Shown here: one piece after another, positions 24,001 through 37,498 of the stretch
Layout: each line of letters begins with the position of its first letter
Numbering within the stretch: the stretch's first letter is position 1
From: Tupaia tana
Lineage: Eukaryota > Chordata > Mammalia > Scandentia > Tupaiidae
NCBI GenBank assembly: GCA_026018925.1
Contig: JAKSZU010000008.1
Coordinates: 60,907,027-60,971,026, forward strand
Direction of reading: 5' to 3'
Length of the DNA stretch: 64,000 bases
Made by a program: the position numbers and the translations under genes
The notes under the pieces: model-generated
Told to the model about the DNA's origin: nothing
Database searches by the model: none
What the model saw: only the letters and a program-made list of their open reading frames with translations

Positions 24001-27000
24001 TTACTGCCTGGTCAGAAAGGTTTTAGTACAGCTTTTTTTAAGCATACCAGAGCTAACGGGTTTTTTAGATTCAGTCTTTACTATTATCATCATTAATTAG
24101 AACCATTTACCTAACAACTGAGCTAGTTAGGTACATATCAACAAGTTCTACTGTGGTCAAAATGTTCATTGATTTTGCATAGAGGGATAACAATGAAACA
24201 TACTTTCTAGAGTGTTTGGACTTACAGGTAGAACTAATTTTTCTTGGAAAACTATAGTTTTTCATCTTGGAAAATTTTGAGAATAAATTTAGCATTTTTC
24301 TATGTTTACTATCTTATTTGGAATTTTAAAAAAATTAAGAGCTTTTTTTCTTTTAACAACTTTCGAAAGTATAGGTAGAAGTGGCGTTTTATTAATCAGT
24401 AGGGTAAACATGGAGTATACATGAGACAGTTAACCCTAGTGCACAACTTAAACTGGACAGTTACCTTCGTCTTGTTGATAATGTTTTAAGTATCTTTAAA
24501 AAGAAATTTACTTAATTTTATTTATTCATTAATTCATTTTAATTTGACCAGAGATAGAGAGAAAGAGGAAAAGAGAGAAAGCAAGCCACTAGGTCTGGAA
24601 CTCCAACTATGTTTGGCCATGTGGGAGTGTCCAATGCCTTAAACACCACGCCACGCCACCTGCTGGTCCCTGTTTAAATATCTTGAGAAACAGATAAAAA
24701 TAATTGGTATATAATCTAAAACTAAGCATACAAAAGTATGCTTATATTTGAAATCATATCCTAATGTTCTTTATGGTATATAAATAAGGAAATTATTCAT
24801 TAATTTCATACCATAGACAGTCTTTATGAAGTATAGAAACAAATTTTCATCTGTAAGAACTAATGCATTTTACAGTTGGTTAATAAACATAATAATATAT
24901 GTTTACATACAAATATATAAAAGTATATAACATGTACTTGTAAATATTTAAATGTCATTTATTATAATTAGATTAAGTATGTCGAAAGAAATAGTCCCTA
25001 ATTTTTTTTAATTTTTAGTAATTTCCTTTATGATATTTATATTTTGAATTGACTTACAGTTACTATATTGATTCAGACTGATCAGTTTCTAAAGTTAGTA
25101 AGCTGAATAGTAGTTTTTTTGTTTTGTTTTTCTAAGCAATTGTTTTTAAAGCAGAGAATCCCAGGGAGCACGTTGTATTGCTGTTGAATTAAAACTGCCC
25201 AGTAAGCTCTATTCACCAGCCCTTTACATGACCTCAGAAGAAAAATGAATTTAATGGGAGTTTTGTCTCATTTTTTTCTTTCAGACACTGGCCAAAAGAA
25301 GACCCTAGACAAGAAAGATGGGAGACGAATGTCTTTTCAGAAACCTAAAGGGACTATTGAATATACTGTAAGTTATTTGCTTTAGAGATAGTGATTTATC
25401 TTTTTAATAATCTTGTTTGTGACATTCTCTGTTTATACTATAAAGAAGGCAAGGATTGGGTAACTGGCTTATTTCAAAAATTAGTTCTTCACTTTGTCAT
25501 TTATTAATACTCAAGTTCTTAATTGTAATTTAGAATTTTTTTTACTTAGATATAAAGGTAGTTATTCTAGTAAATTTAAACTAATATAACTCAGGAATCT
25601 AAGTTCATATACCACAATACTTTTTATTAGGTTAGACTTTCAGGAAAATATTTTGTTTTTTAGAAATGTAACCTTCATTATATTCCTGGCATTCCTAATG
25701 ATAATGACAGAATACTTAAAAGATAAATTGATACTGGGACCAGCAGTTAGCGTAGTGGCTGTGTCGCTGGACTCCCACGTAGTCGACCGCGGTTCCCGTC
25801 CCGGACCCGGTGACTTATAACTCAAGCCGGGCACATGTGTGCGCGTGCCCAAGATCCCGAGAGGAGAATGAAGGAGAAGGGATTATGGTGTGGCCATCCC
25901 CCCGGGGGGGTGATTTCTCGCTTTCTGTCTCTCTGTCTGTCTGGCGAGCGCACGCGCCCTGTAGCAAAAACCTCTCAAAAAAAAAAAAAAAAAGATAAAT
26001 TGATACTAATCTTTCATAATAACCCTCCTGTTACATCATTTGCTTTGATTTATAGCTAAGTTTCTTTAGCTTTGAAAATGGAGCTTTTATTATGTGTTTT
26101 TCGAAGTGACTCTCAAGTCTCTTGCAATCAGCTTTTTGCATTTCTGTTTACGATGGGAAACTGAAGTGAAAGATCCACTTTCATGTGTGGTGTACTACTT
26201 ATTTGATTGCGTGTAAATATTGTTTAGATAATGTTAGCATCTTGCAAAGCAGTTTTTACCTTAAGATTAATTTTCTTATTAATGTTTTTGTAATCTAACT
26301 ATTAAAGAGAATATAATCACTTTAAATATTAATTTAGCATTTGTGTCACAATGAAACCTTCTAGTCTTGGTTTGAATTTTGGTTACTTTCCAGGAGTTCT
26401 TAAAATGGAATAAATTAGAAAAAATTTGAGATATGCTTTATTTTCACATATTGTAATTGATAATTATATATTCTCTCCTTTTAAAAATAGTTTAATTTTA
26501 ATAATTGTCATTGTTATCATTATTATTATTTTAAATTTGACCAGAGAGAGAGAAAGAGGAAAAGTGAGAAAGCAAGCTACCATTATCAGCCATGTAGGAG
26601 TCCAGCGCCTTAACCACACCACCTGCTGGCCTCTTCTCATTTTTAAAAGATTAGGACAGGATAATTTATAGTTTATAGGATAATTTATAGGAGTTAAATT
26701 GATCTACTAATTGATAGTAGAGTTAACTACTATCAAAAGAATCTCTTTTTAAAGTATAGTATAAACTTAAACTGTGTGTGTTTGTACCTTCTTTGCATAA
26801 TTGAGAAACTGAGACTATAAGTTCAAACAGTAAAACATTGCATAATATAATTTGATGTATTCATCACTATTTATTAAGGCATGAGATTAAAGGCATAAGG
26901 CATGAGCTGTGTTTTCTATCCATGTAATCATTTGATTTTAGGTAATTGTGAAAGTTTTGTTGGTTTCGAATTTAGAAGCTTACCATTCTTTGCTTGTCAT

Positions 27001-30000
27001 TCAATAAAAATTTATATTATCTGTAATGACATTAAATTAAGAACCACTATTTTTTTGGAAAGGTTGATTGAAACTATCATTTTTTTTTTTCGGATGTATA
27101 AATGGTCTTTGGAACATAACCAGAATAATTACAAAACATTTTCTAGCAGTTCTTTATTTAGATGTTTATTTATTAATTGTTTAATCTTTTGTATATTTCT
27201 ATCTCAAATTTTAAAAGAAACAATTTTATTTCTAAAACTATGATATTATTATACTCTGTTCTTCACTATAATCTATAAACTCTCTCTATAAAAGTCTATA
27301 ATATCTTTATATAACATCTCTATTTAAAATCTTTATATAACATGATTCGGGTATTTAGAAAAGTAAGTACTCCTCTAACTTTCTCTTTTAGAAAAACTTT
27401 GAAATATATGACATCTACTTGCCAATTTTGTTTTTCCTAAAATATTTATTATCTAGTTAAAGTGCATTTCCAGGTTATGTAAATACAGTATAAGCAAAAT
27501 TAAACAAAATTAAAAGTACTTCACACTGGGACCAGCAGTTAGCAATAATGGCTATGTCGCTGGACTCCCATGTAGTTGACTGCAGTTTGAGTCCCAGACC
27601 TGGTGGCTTAAACTCACATCGGGTGCGTTTGCGTGCGTGCCCAAGATGCCAAGAGGAGAATGGAGGAGTAGGGATTGCGGCATGGCCATCCCCCCTGGGG
27701 GGTGATTTCTCGCTTTCTGTCTCTCTGTTTCTCTCTGTCTTTCTGGCGAGCGCACATGCCCTATAGCAAAAAAAAGAAAAAAAAAAAAAAAAAATCCTTT
27801 CCAAAAAAAAAAAAGTACTTCATACTTTAGGTAGTCTAAAGTTAAAACCATATGTATGTTTATTCATAGGAGTTTATATATATGGATATGTGTGTAGATG
27901 TTTTAGTTTTAAATTCAGAGGAAAATCATTTTCAGTGGGAATCAAAAGTTAATCTTGAACATGTTATGTATTATCATTTTCTTTCCTGGTATTTTAATAT
28001 CCTTGTATTTTCAACAAAGTCCATTATTGCCACTAATAGTTTTCCAGTTATCAAATGGTAGCGGCCTTTTTTGTTATATTTGTTAATGGCTCATCATTCT
28101 TTTATTTTCTACTTTTACCTTCTTTTTGAGATCCTAATACCTTTTAGTGATGGCCTGTGACTGGAAGACCAGACAGTATCTCAAAAGTCTTTATTGTATT
28201 CTAATTCCTAATAGTTAAGCTGTCTGTAGATTTCTAGGTTGACAGTTAATTTCTTTTATCACTTTGAAGATAGTAACCATTATCTTGTGTCCTCTTACTT
28301 TTTATTTTTTGTTGATTTCTATACAATCTTTTTTCTTCATTCTTTTAAAGTTTCCTCTGTATTTATAGTTCTACAAGCCACTGTAAGTCTAGACCTAGAC
28401 ATACTTTTACTTATCTTCCTTACTGTGTTTCTTTAGTCTAAGATTCATGTCATACATAAATTTTGGAAAAATTGTCAGTCATTATCTTTGATTATATCCT
28501 CTCTTTTCTCCATTTTCTGTCTGGAACCCTATTTTATTCTTTAAAATAGTTACACTACCTTTTGCCATCATTATGCTTCATTGCCCTGGTATTGTTGCTT
28601 TCATTTTGATTATATCCTCCATCTAGCTATTTGCTTCCTTTTTTTAAAATGAGTCTTTTGCCATAGGGTGTGTGCACTTGCTGGAGAGAGACAGAGATAG
28701 TAACAGAAAAAGTGAGAAATCACCCCCAAGGGGGGATGGTCACACCAGAATCCCTTCTCCTCCATTCACTTCCTGGCATCTTGAAGCCAGTGGTCTAGGA
28801 TGAATCACTTCTGACCATGTGGGAGTCCAGCGACATAACCACTACACCATCTGCTGGCCCTGCTGTTCGCTTCTTGGTTCCCAATGTAAGTGGTCCCTTG
28901 TTTGTCTTTAATTTTCCATTGACATTCTATTACTTTGAGAGCATAAGAACTTTACTGTAAGAACTACAGGGAATGAGACCGATACTATTTCTACTTCCAT
29001 CTTGCTAACTGCCTACATTTCCTGGAAACAAATATTATACTTGATATTTAACAAGTTACAGTAACTCTTCTTCCTCTCCCCTTCCATCATGCCAGTATAC
29101 TTATTTTTATTTCTTTTCAGTATACTGTTCATCCATGTTGGAATTTTTAGAGTCAGCATTATTAGTTCAGCATTCACATTTGCTCTCCTGGCTTGCTTCT
29201 CCTTTTACCATAACTCTTTCATCTATGAATATTTTGAGTCTTGGTTGAATATTATAAACCTTAGTCTTTTTCTTTATGTTTTTCTGTTACCTTAAATCTA
29301 GTCTATTTCTGCATCCATTCTTTTGTCCCATTAACTCTATCTTGTTGCTGATATGTCAGTTGGGCCGCCCTTGTCATGTAACAACTGATGGTTTTTATTA
29401 TCTTCATCATCCTATTTAATAGTATCAACATGAAGATAAATATGTGATTATTAATATGAAAATACATAGTAAACTTACAGTTATTTATTGCAAAATAATA
29501 TTTGTTTTCAGAGAGCTTTCATATGTATTACCTCAACAAGGTAGGTGATATATCAGATCATTGTGTGAATGGGGAAGTTGCAGAGAAGGAAGGAGGCGGA
29601 ACTAGATTATTAACTGCAATAGTTCTCATAAATTTGGTTTTAGAAAACCATATAAAGGAAATATATACATTTATTGCTTTTTGCACACACACGTTTTTCT
29701 TGACTTTCAAAGTCTTTCTACAATTTAATTTTGAATGTCTTTTTTTAAATTGCTTTTCTTTATTGATGATAGAGCATATGCGTATGAGAAGCAAAGAGGC
29801 CAGAGGTAGAAGGGCACCCTCCACAGGGCCTGGTCATGCCATGCATGATCCCCTCTGGTATTGCAGCTCTCTGGATCTTGGGCACTTGCACACATACCTG
29901 GTTTTTCCCGCTAACTGGGCTGCAGCAAAAAGGGGGCTGGATATATGGGTCATGGTCACCATGTGGGATTGGCTTCTCTTGAACACTATATTACAGCTAC

Positions 30001-33000
30001 CTCACAGAGCTATTCCCTCTAAATGCCTTTACAACCCCATCTGTTTTAGAGATATAACTGCAGATACTCAACTTCCTAAAAATCTGTTCTTCGTTAACAT
30101 AGGTACAGTGTATGGTTTAGGAGAAAGAGTCAGTGTCCCACACATATGTTTTATCATTTTCTGTTTTAACCATGTCTGTTCTTTTCTCTTTGACAGATCA
30201 TTTCCCTTTAATTCACAAGTTTTCCCTCTTCCTTTTTTTTAAAGAATTAATTAATTATGTAATTCCATTCATTATTATTATTTTTTAATTTGACCAGAGA
30301 GATTGAGAAAGTAAGAAAGCAAGTCACCAGGTCTGAAACTTGAACCACGGTTGACCACGTGGGAATCCAGCACCTTTAACCACCATGCCACCTGCAGGCT
30401 CAGTTCTACATCTTTTAGAACCGGCTTTAATTTTTCCCCCCTAAAAAGTCTTTCCTTTTATAATTAGGAGCATGTGATGCTCTACCCATACTCAAAACTT
30501 CCATTGTGCTTTTGTTGTTTCATTTTAAATTCCTTTTTTTTTTTTTTTTTTTCTTTTTGGTTATAGAGCATGTGGGCCCACTAGTGAGAGACAGAGAAAG
30601 CAAGGAGAGAGTAAAAAAGCATACCCTCCCACCCCCAGGAGAGGTGATCACATTCAGATCCCTTCATTTTCCTCTCAGGCTTTTGAGCATACAGGCACCC
30701 AGCATGTTTTTCAAGCCTCCAGGTCTGGGACTCAAACTAGAACTCAAACTGTGTAGTTATCTATGTGAGATCCAGCCACCTTAACCACCATACCACTTGG
30801 TTGGGCAGATCTTTATCTTTTATATAATTTTTAAATTTTATTTTTTAACTAGATTGTTAATCCCTTGTGCACTAATGCCACTTAGTTGCTTTTCAGCACT
30901 TTCAGAATGCCTTATGTAAAGGATTCCAAAAGATTATATTGACTGACCAAATGGTTTTTTCTTTCAGTATAATTGACAAAATAACTTTATTTAAGATTTC
31001 TACAATTTTGATCATGGAAATATACTAATGATTTAAAATAGACTACTTAGATTCAAAAATTTCTCTAATTTATATATGTAAATGGCAGAATATATACATA
31101 AAGGTTGTTAGAAATAACATTTTGAGTTTAACGCAGATGTACTTTGTTATAATTAGTGTGTATCTAAAAGTTGCATATATTTGAGAAACAATTCAAAGGA
31201 ATAGCATATTATTTTAAAGTCTTTGTAAAATAAAGCCATTTATCTGCGTTTCATAAATTATATTTTGTATTCTGAAATATCTTGAAGTAAAAGCCAATGT
31301 ATTATGATATATCGTGATAAAGTATACATTTTGTATCATAGACTGAGACTTTTGCTAACAAAACACAATATTTCTTTACAGTTTATCTTCAAAGGTAAAA
31401 ATGCCATTTATTAATCAAATATAAGATTAGCCTCTAGATGTATTATCATTAAATCTTATAGCTTAGCTTTTCTCTATAACAGATTAAAACTATTTATTTT
31501 TTCTTTTAAACAGGTTGAATCAAGGGATTCATTGAATAGCATAGCCCTGAAATTTGATACAACACCCAATGAACTTGTTCAATTAAATAAGTTATTCTCC
31601 CGAGCAGTTGTTACTGGACAGGTAGTATCTTTTTTAATGTGTTGATTTTTAGAAATATTAAGTAACATGCAAAAAGTATTCATTACGTACTTAAGAATAT
31701 AGAAAAATTGAGAAGAGTAATTGTGTGCATGCTTTGAAAATCATACTGGCCTCTGGGCACGTGTACATGTGTGCTCAAGATCCCGAGAGGAGAATGGAGG
31801 AGAAGGGATTGCGGCATACTCATCCCCCCTGGGGGGTGAGTTCTCATTTTCTGTCTCTCTTTTTCTAGCACACGCACGCGCCCTAAAGCAAAAACCTCTC
31901 CAAAAAAAAGAAAAAGAAAATCATATTGGCCATATAACAGAAAATTAACTGTCATTTATATCTGTCTGAGTTTTTTCTTTTTTAATTTTTGTATATATTC
32001 GATCACTGTATATCATTACAGCATGCAAAATTAATTTTCCCAGCATGAATATACTTCATTTTAGTCCAGTTAAAGTTATCATCAACAGATAATTTTCCAT
32101 TTTTGTGCCTCTTAAATGTTTGGCATTCTTTTTGCACCTTGATTCTCTTAATACCTACTGGTATTAATTGTAAAGTGTCTTTTTTTTTGCTATAGGGTGT
32201 GTGCATTCACCAATTAGATAGAGATAGAGAGACAGAAAGCAAGAAATGACCTCCCCTTGTGGGGGAATGGCCATGCCTCAATCCCTTCTCCTCCATTCTC
32301 CTCTTTGGATTTTGGGCACACATGCCCAGCTTGAGTTTCAATCCTCTAGGCCTGGGACTTGAACCACAGTTGGCCATGAAAGAGTCCAGCAGTGTAACCA
32401 TTGCATTATCTACTGGTACCAAGAAATCCCACCATTTTTAAAGATAAGGTTTTCTTCTATCTCAAATTTCATTTCCTTTCCACAAGCAACCAGTTACTAG
32501 TTTGCATCTCTATTCAAAAATATTCTAGCATTTCATTTCTTTAAAAATTTTAAGTTGAATTCATACAGTATGTTCTATTTAAGCACAGATCTATTTCGAG
32601 GCTTTTCATGTGTGTGTAATGTTGCACTATTTGAAAGTCAGGGTTTGTTTAGTTACAATAAGCTCTTTCTACTCTAGTCATTGTTAATATTGCTATAACG
32701 AATACTTGTACATACCGGTTTTTCTTTTTATGCAAGTATTTCTGTAGGGTAAATTTTTAGTACTAAAATTGTTGGGTCAAGGATATATACATTTTAATTT
32801 TGCTAAATATTGGCAAATTGTTCTTTAAGAGGAACACATTTGTTATTGTGAGAATTACTCCTCCTACACCGTATTCTAACAATAGGTATTATAGAAAGTG
32901 TCTACATTGATTTTAAGTATACTTCTTTTTTTTTACTTTATTAAACTTATTATGGTAATAAATATTCTTGTAATCTGAACATTTTTGTTTTTTCATTTAT

Positions 33001-36000
33001 TGGGGAAGTTCATTATTGATGGTGCTTGCTTATAGAACACTATCTGATTGCCAGCATTTCAGTTTGACTGAATCTTTGTGTGGATGTTTTCTTACAGGTT
33101 TTATATGTTCCTGATCCTGAATATGTCTCCAGTGTTGAGAGTTCTCCATCTCTAAGCCCCATAAGCCCTTTGTCACCAACATCATCTGAGGCTGAATTTG
33201 ATAAGACCACTGTAAGTATTCCTGCCATTCAGATCTGGTTATGAAGAAAGCTTACTGAATATACAGTAGTCGTTTTTTCAGTCTTATTTTTACTAGGTTC
33301 AGAATGAAATTGTATGTTTTTTTGGTTACTTTAATTTGTAAATCAAACTTTTTTTTTTCTATTTCAATTTTGCTATATGGCTCATGTGCTTGTCCAAGAG
33401 AGAAGAGAGAGGGGAAGGGAGAAAACATTCCCCAGAAGGGAGGGCCATGTTGCATTCCTTCTCTTTCCATTCTTCTCTCAGGATTCTGTTCATAATCCCA
33501 CACGCGTGTAGTGTGTTTTTTTTTTTTTTTTCTTTTTTTTTTTTTTTTGGAGAGGTTTTTCACTATAGGGCGCGTGTGCTCGCCAGACAGACAGAGAGAG
33601 ATAGAAAGCGAGAAATCACCCCCCAGGGGGGATGGTCACACCGCAATCCCTTCTCCTCCATTCTCCTCTCGGGATCTTGGGCACGCACGCACACACGCCC
33701 GGCGTGAGTTTTAAGCCACCGGGTCCGGGACGCGAACCGCGGTCGACTACATGGGAGTCCAGCGACATAGCCATTACGCTAACTGCTGGTTCCCACGTGT
33801 AGTGTGTTTTTCAAGCTACCATGTCCAGGACTTGAACTGAACAGTCAGCCATGTTGGATCTTACTGCCTTAACCACCACACTGCCACTTGGTCCTGTAAA
33901 TCACAGCTCTTAAAGTAAGCATTTTTTCTCTTTTTTGCTTATAATTAAGAAGAGACTTTATATTAAAAAAAAAGTTTATCAGTGTATTTCTTTCTTGAGA
34001 GAGAGAGAAAGAAAGACAGGCAGCCCAAATAGGGTCTTCATCAGGCTGTAATATATCCCCCATCTCAGCCAACCCAGACCATAAGCGTACATGTGCACTC
34101 AGTGTACTCAGGAGGGTCCATGGACACAAACCCAGGACTTTTCCAATATGGGTCTAGCTGTGCTACCACTATACCAGTGCCTGGCCCCATTAAAGTGAAA
34201 CATTGTTATTAAGCCAAACAGCTTAAATTAACTTCCCTATGGTGGTAATGATGGTTGTGGTAGTCCAAAGATTTTCATCAAATCTATTTTATAAGTACCA
34301 TATAAAATTTAACTTACAAAGGGGTTTTACCTAATAAAAGTGGGAATATCACAATGGTAAGTCCACATCAATTTTATTTTAGTTTAATTTTTATGAATAT
34401 TTATATAGTACTTACACTCTTGAATGAGTTTATTTTTGACTCATTGCCTTTTAAAAAATAAATTATTGTCATCTTAGTCATTTTCATGAGTTTTAACAGT
34501 CAATTAATTTAGCATTTTTTTAAAGAAGTTTTTGCCTCCTTAGGGCACATGTGCTCACCAGAGACAGTGAGAGTGAAAGTAAGAAATCATCCCCCAAGGG
34601 AGATGACCACAACACAATCCCTTCTTCATTCTCCTCCCATGATCTTGGGCATAGTTTCAAACCACTTGGTCTGGGACTTGAACTGTAGTTAGCCATGTGG
34701 GAGTCCAGCAACACAACTGTTACGCCACCTGCTGACCACCTCTAATTGAGCATTTCTAAGGAAAGTGTGTCCTAACTTACATTTTATAAATGAATTGCAA
34801 GGAACCAAACTTTAATCATTTTGATGAAAATTTATCTGAAAGGAATTTGATATATTTGTTTTGTTTCTGCATAAATCAGTGCTAATTTTCTATTTTCATA
34901 ATGACCTATTATTTACATGTAAAAGGCTGTATTTCTTTATTAAATGATTCATGTGGGAGATTCTTTTTTATTGCTCTCTTTGTACTCAAAATTTAGGATA
35001 CCAAATGCCAAACTGATAACAAAACACAAATAACATTAATTTTCCTACTGTTATTCATTTCTAAGCTCAAGTATTCTACTTTATTCCTTTTTTTGTAAAT
35101 TGTATATTATTATTGATGACTGTTTTTTTCCATGCTCTGCCTTTTTTCTGAGTATGTGTGTGAGAAAGAGAGAAGTGGGGTCTTTTTCACATGTTTATTG
35201 GGTATCTTATTTACAAATGTGGCAACATTGTACTTTAGAAGGCAGTCATGTAAAAGAAATGTAATAATTTATTGTCATCATTGATAAGAATAGATGTCAG
35301 GTTTTAATAATAGATAATGTTGATCAAACAATATAAGAACACCGTTTTGAACATAGCCATCCCATTTTCCATAAAACTTACAAAGAAATGTAAGGGGCAA
35401 TGACAAAAGAAAATTGTGTAGTCTTAGGTTAATTTGGCTTGTGTTTCAAACTCTGAAGTAGAATTATAAAAAGCTAGACTACAGCATCTTACCTAACTAG
35501 AGAACTGTGAGAACTCCTCCAGTCCCTCAGCTTTAACCCAGATCCATTTACCACTTGGCTTTCTTAGCATAAGATCAAAAAAAGACAGTATTAAAGCTCA
35601 AGGGAAAGCCCAACTTCCTCTATGTGAAAATGCTCCATTCCTCACTTTTGTTGTGTGTAAGAGAGAGAGAAGAGTGAAGTTATAGGAATGGCCTTTTAAC
35701 CATCAATACGTTAACAACTGTCAACAGCGGCCACCAAAGTATTATCACATATGACCAGCTGTACGAATAAATTTTTTCTCTCTGGGATGGAAAAAGGAAA
35801 GAGCTAAGAGGCAGAAGAGTTCCTGAAACTTGTTTTTGTGGAATAAGATTGAATACCCGCTTTAAAAATAGTCTGTGGACAGTAGTTAAAATAATTCTTT
35901 TCAACAGTGATTTTGTAAATTTTACTTTTCTTTTTTTGGCCTAGAATATTTATTACCAGGCTCCAAAATAATATTCCTACACCATATACTTATCTAAAGT

Positions 36001-37461
36001 GCTTACATTTCTGTATTTTAATTTATAGGCTTAGTTCTTCAATACTACCTATAAGTCCTTAGAAGCAAGGATATTTTGTTTTATTAGATATAATTCATAT
36101 TTGTATTATTAGTTAAAATAATGATTATGAATATTACTATTATGTTTTTTCCAGAAATTACAGTTTATATTTCCAAAACCACTGATACATTTCCTGAATG
36201 TTCAGCTTTGTATTGATTTACCCATGACACTAAATTGTTATGTTCCATTCTTTGATAGGATGGAGGATTTTAATGGCTCTTTTTGAATCATTTGTTTTTA
36301 CATAAAAATACCATCTTTGGGAATTTCCAGATCAAACAAGTCTTTGTCTTTTTCCCTTACTTTTTATATAAGGATGAAGAAACATAGGAGGTGGAACCAA
36401 AGTAATATGATGAAAATAGCTAAAATTTTCTATATGTCAGGTGTAACAAAGCACTTTAAAATATGATTTATCACTAACTTTAAATTTATGAGGTAAGCAC
36501 TTGACCTGGGTGTCTGTGTTTGCCTCTCTAAATCCCCTGTATACTCTTCCCTGTCTTCCTTTGAGTTGTAGACTACATCAGTAGGGCTCCCTTCCCCTTT
36601 GCGTTTGTTCATTTCTGCCTTTCTGGAGCATTGGCAGAGATGAAAAGGAAAGTGAGAGTAAGATAAAGGTATATTTATTTTCTTAGCTCCCTCCCTATAA
36701 AGTTATACCCCAGAGTGGCCACATTTTTCAGCATCTCATTTCTTGTCAGGTAGCTCTTTCCACAGAGGCTTCTTTGTTGGTAGATTTACTTTATGCATCT
36801 GCTTCTGCATCTTACCCCTTTAGGGAAGAGGTGATAATGAGGCCTCTGTTGTTTGCCCTGGATTTATGTATACCTTGTATACTTGCGTAAATGGTTGCAC
36901 TAATAAATGCCTATAAAATTACCATTTGGTCTATGTTTCTTCTAGAACCTAACCCATACATTATTTTACACAGAAAAAACTGAGAAACTAAAGTTAACTC
37001 ATTTGTATATTAAGGTCACTTAATTAGCTAAAAGCTGGGCTAGGATTCTGACACATACTGTCTTGATTCAGAGCCTGTGTTCTTCATTACTACTTTATAG
37101 CTGGAAATTGATAACTCAGAAACCACTATTGCTAAATAATTAGATCCAAAGAATTAGACCCAAAGAAATAAATAATATTTAATCTTTATAAATGAGCATA
37201 ATAATAACTGGAAGTAAATTTCTCTTGCCTTTTAAGAAAAAGGAATCTTGAGAAGATTTTCTAAGACTAGTGAAGTAGGTATTTTTAAAGACATACGAAT
37301 TTTCTTCCATTACATGAGACCATATATAGAAAAGTAAGGTTTATTTCTCATACAGAATTGTGAAGCTTATGAATATTTGTGAAACTAGTAAAACCTGCTC
37401 TTCTTATTTTTCTATTTTTTTTTTAATTTTTGCTATGGGGCATGTGTGCTCGCTAGAGATA

Positions 37462-37498
<37 letters not shown>

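Larger units (their letters stand above)
13600..25284 (+). other. OXR1: OXR1 intron 1
   Basis: About 11.7 kb. It holds SINEs at 14618, 15927, 16705, 16931, 18319, 21238, 21558, 21836, 23051 and 24505, an L1 at 19790-22830 and an older L1 piece at 23395-23660. Stretches where I recognise nothing: 13830-14520, 14840-15925, 17205-18315, 18590-19090 and 24670-25270. No internal exon is supported. Confidence 0.85.
25368..31513 (+). other. OXR1: OXR1 intron 2
   Basis: About 6.1 kb. SINEs at 25736, 26518, 27528, 28638, 30251 and 30533, plus possible old L1 at 27970-29400. At 26640-27500 and 30810-31500 I recognise nothing beyond AT-rich sequence. Confidence 0.85.
31622..33097 (+). other. OXR1: OXR1 intron 3
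   Basis: About 1.5 kb: a 5'-truncated SINE at 31752, an L1 tail at 31970, a SINE at 32180 and an old L1 piece at 32560-32960. Little unassigned sequence remains. Confidence 0.85.

Noticed and set aside
25736..25810. tRNA-like heads of SINEs as genuine tRNA genes
   Set aside because: Heads have box-B-like motifs but no consistent acceptor or anticodon stem, are followed by the SINE body and A tail, and occur many times.
29502..30242. Longest non-exonic reading frame (246 codons, + strand)
   Set aside because: It begins at a non-ATG codon, crosses a diverged SINE-like stretch, has AT-driven composition and matches no family I know.
37462..37495. Regular short repeats as a possible CRISPR-like array
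   Set aside because: This and the other regular tracts are simple microsatellites. No repeat-spacer pattern exists, and the DNA is mammalian.
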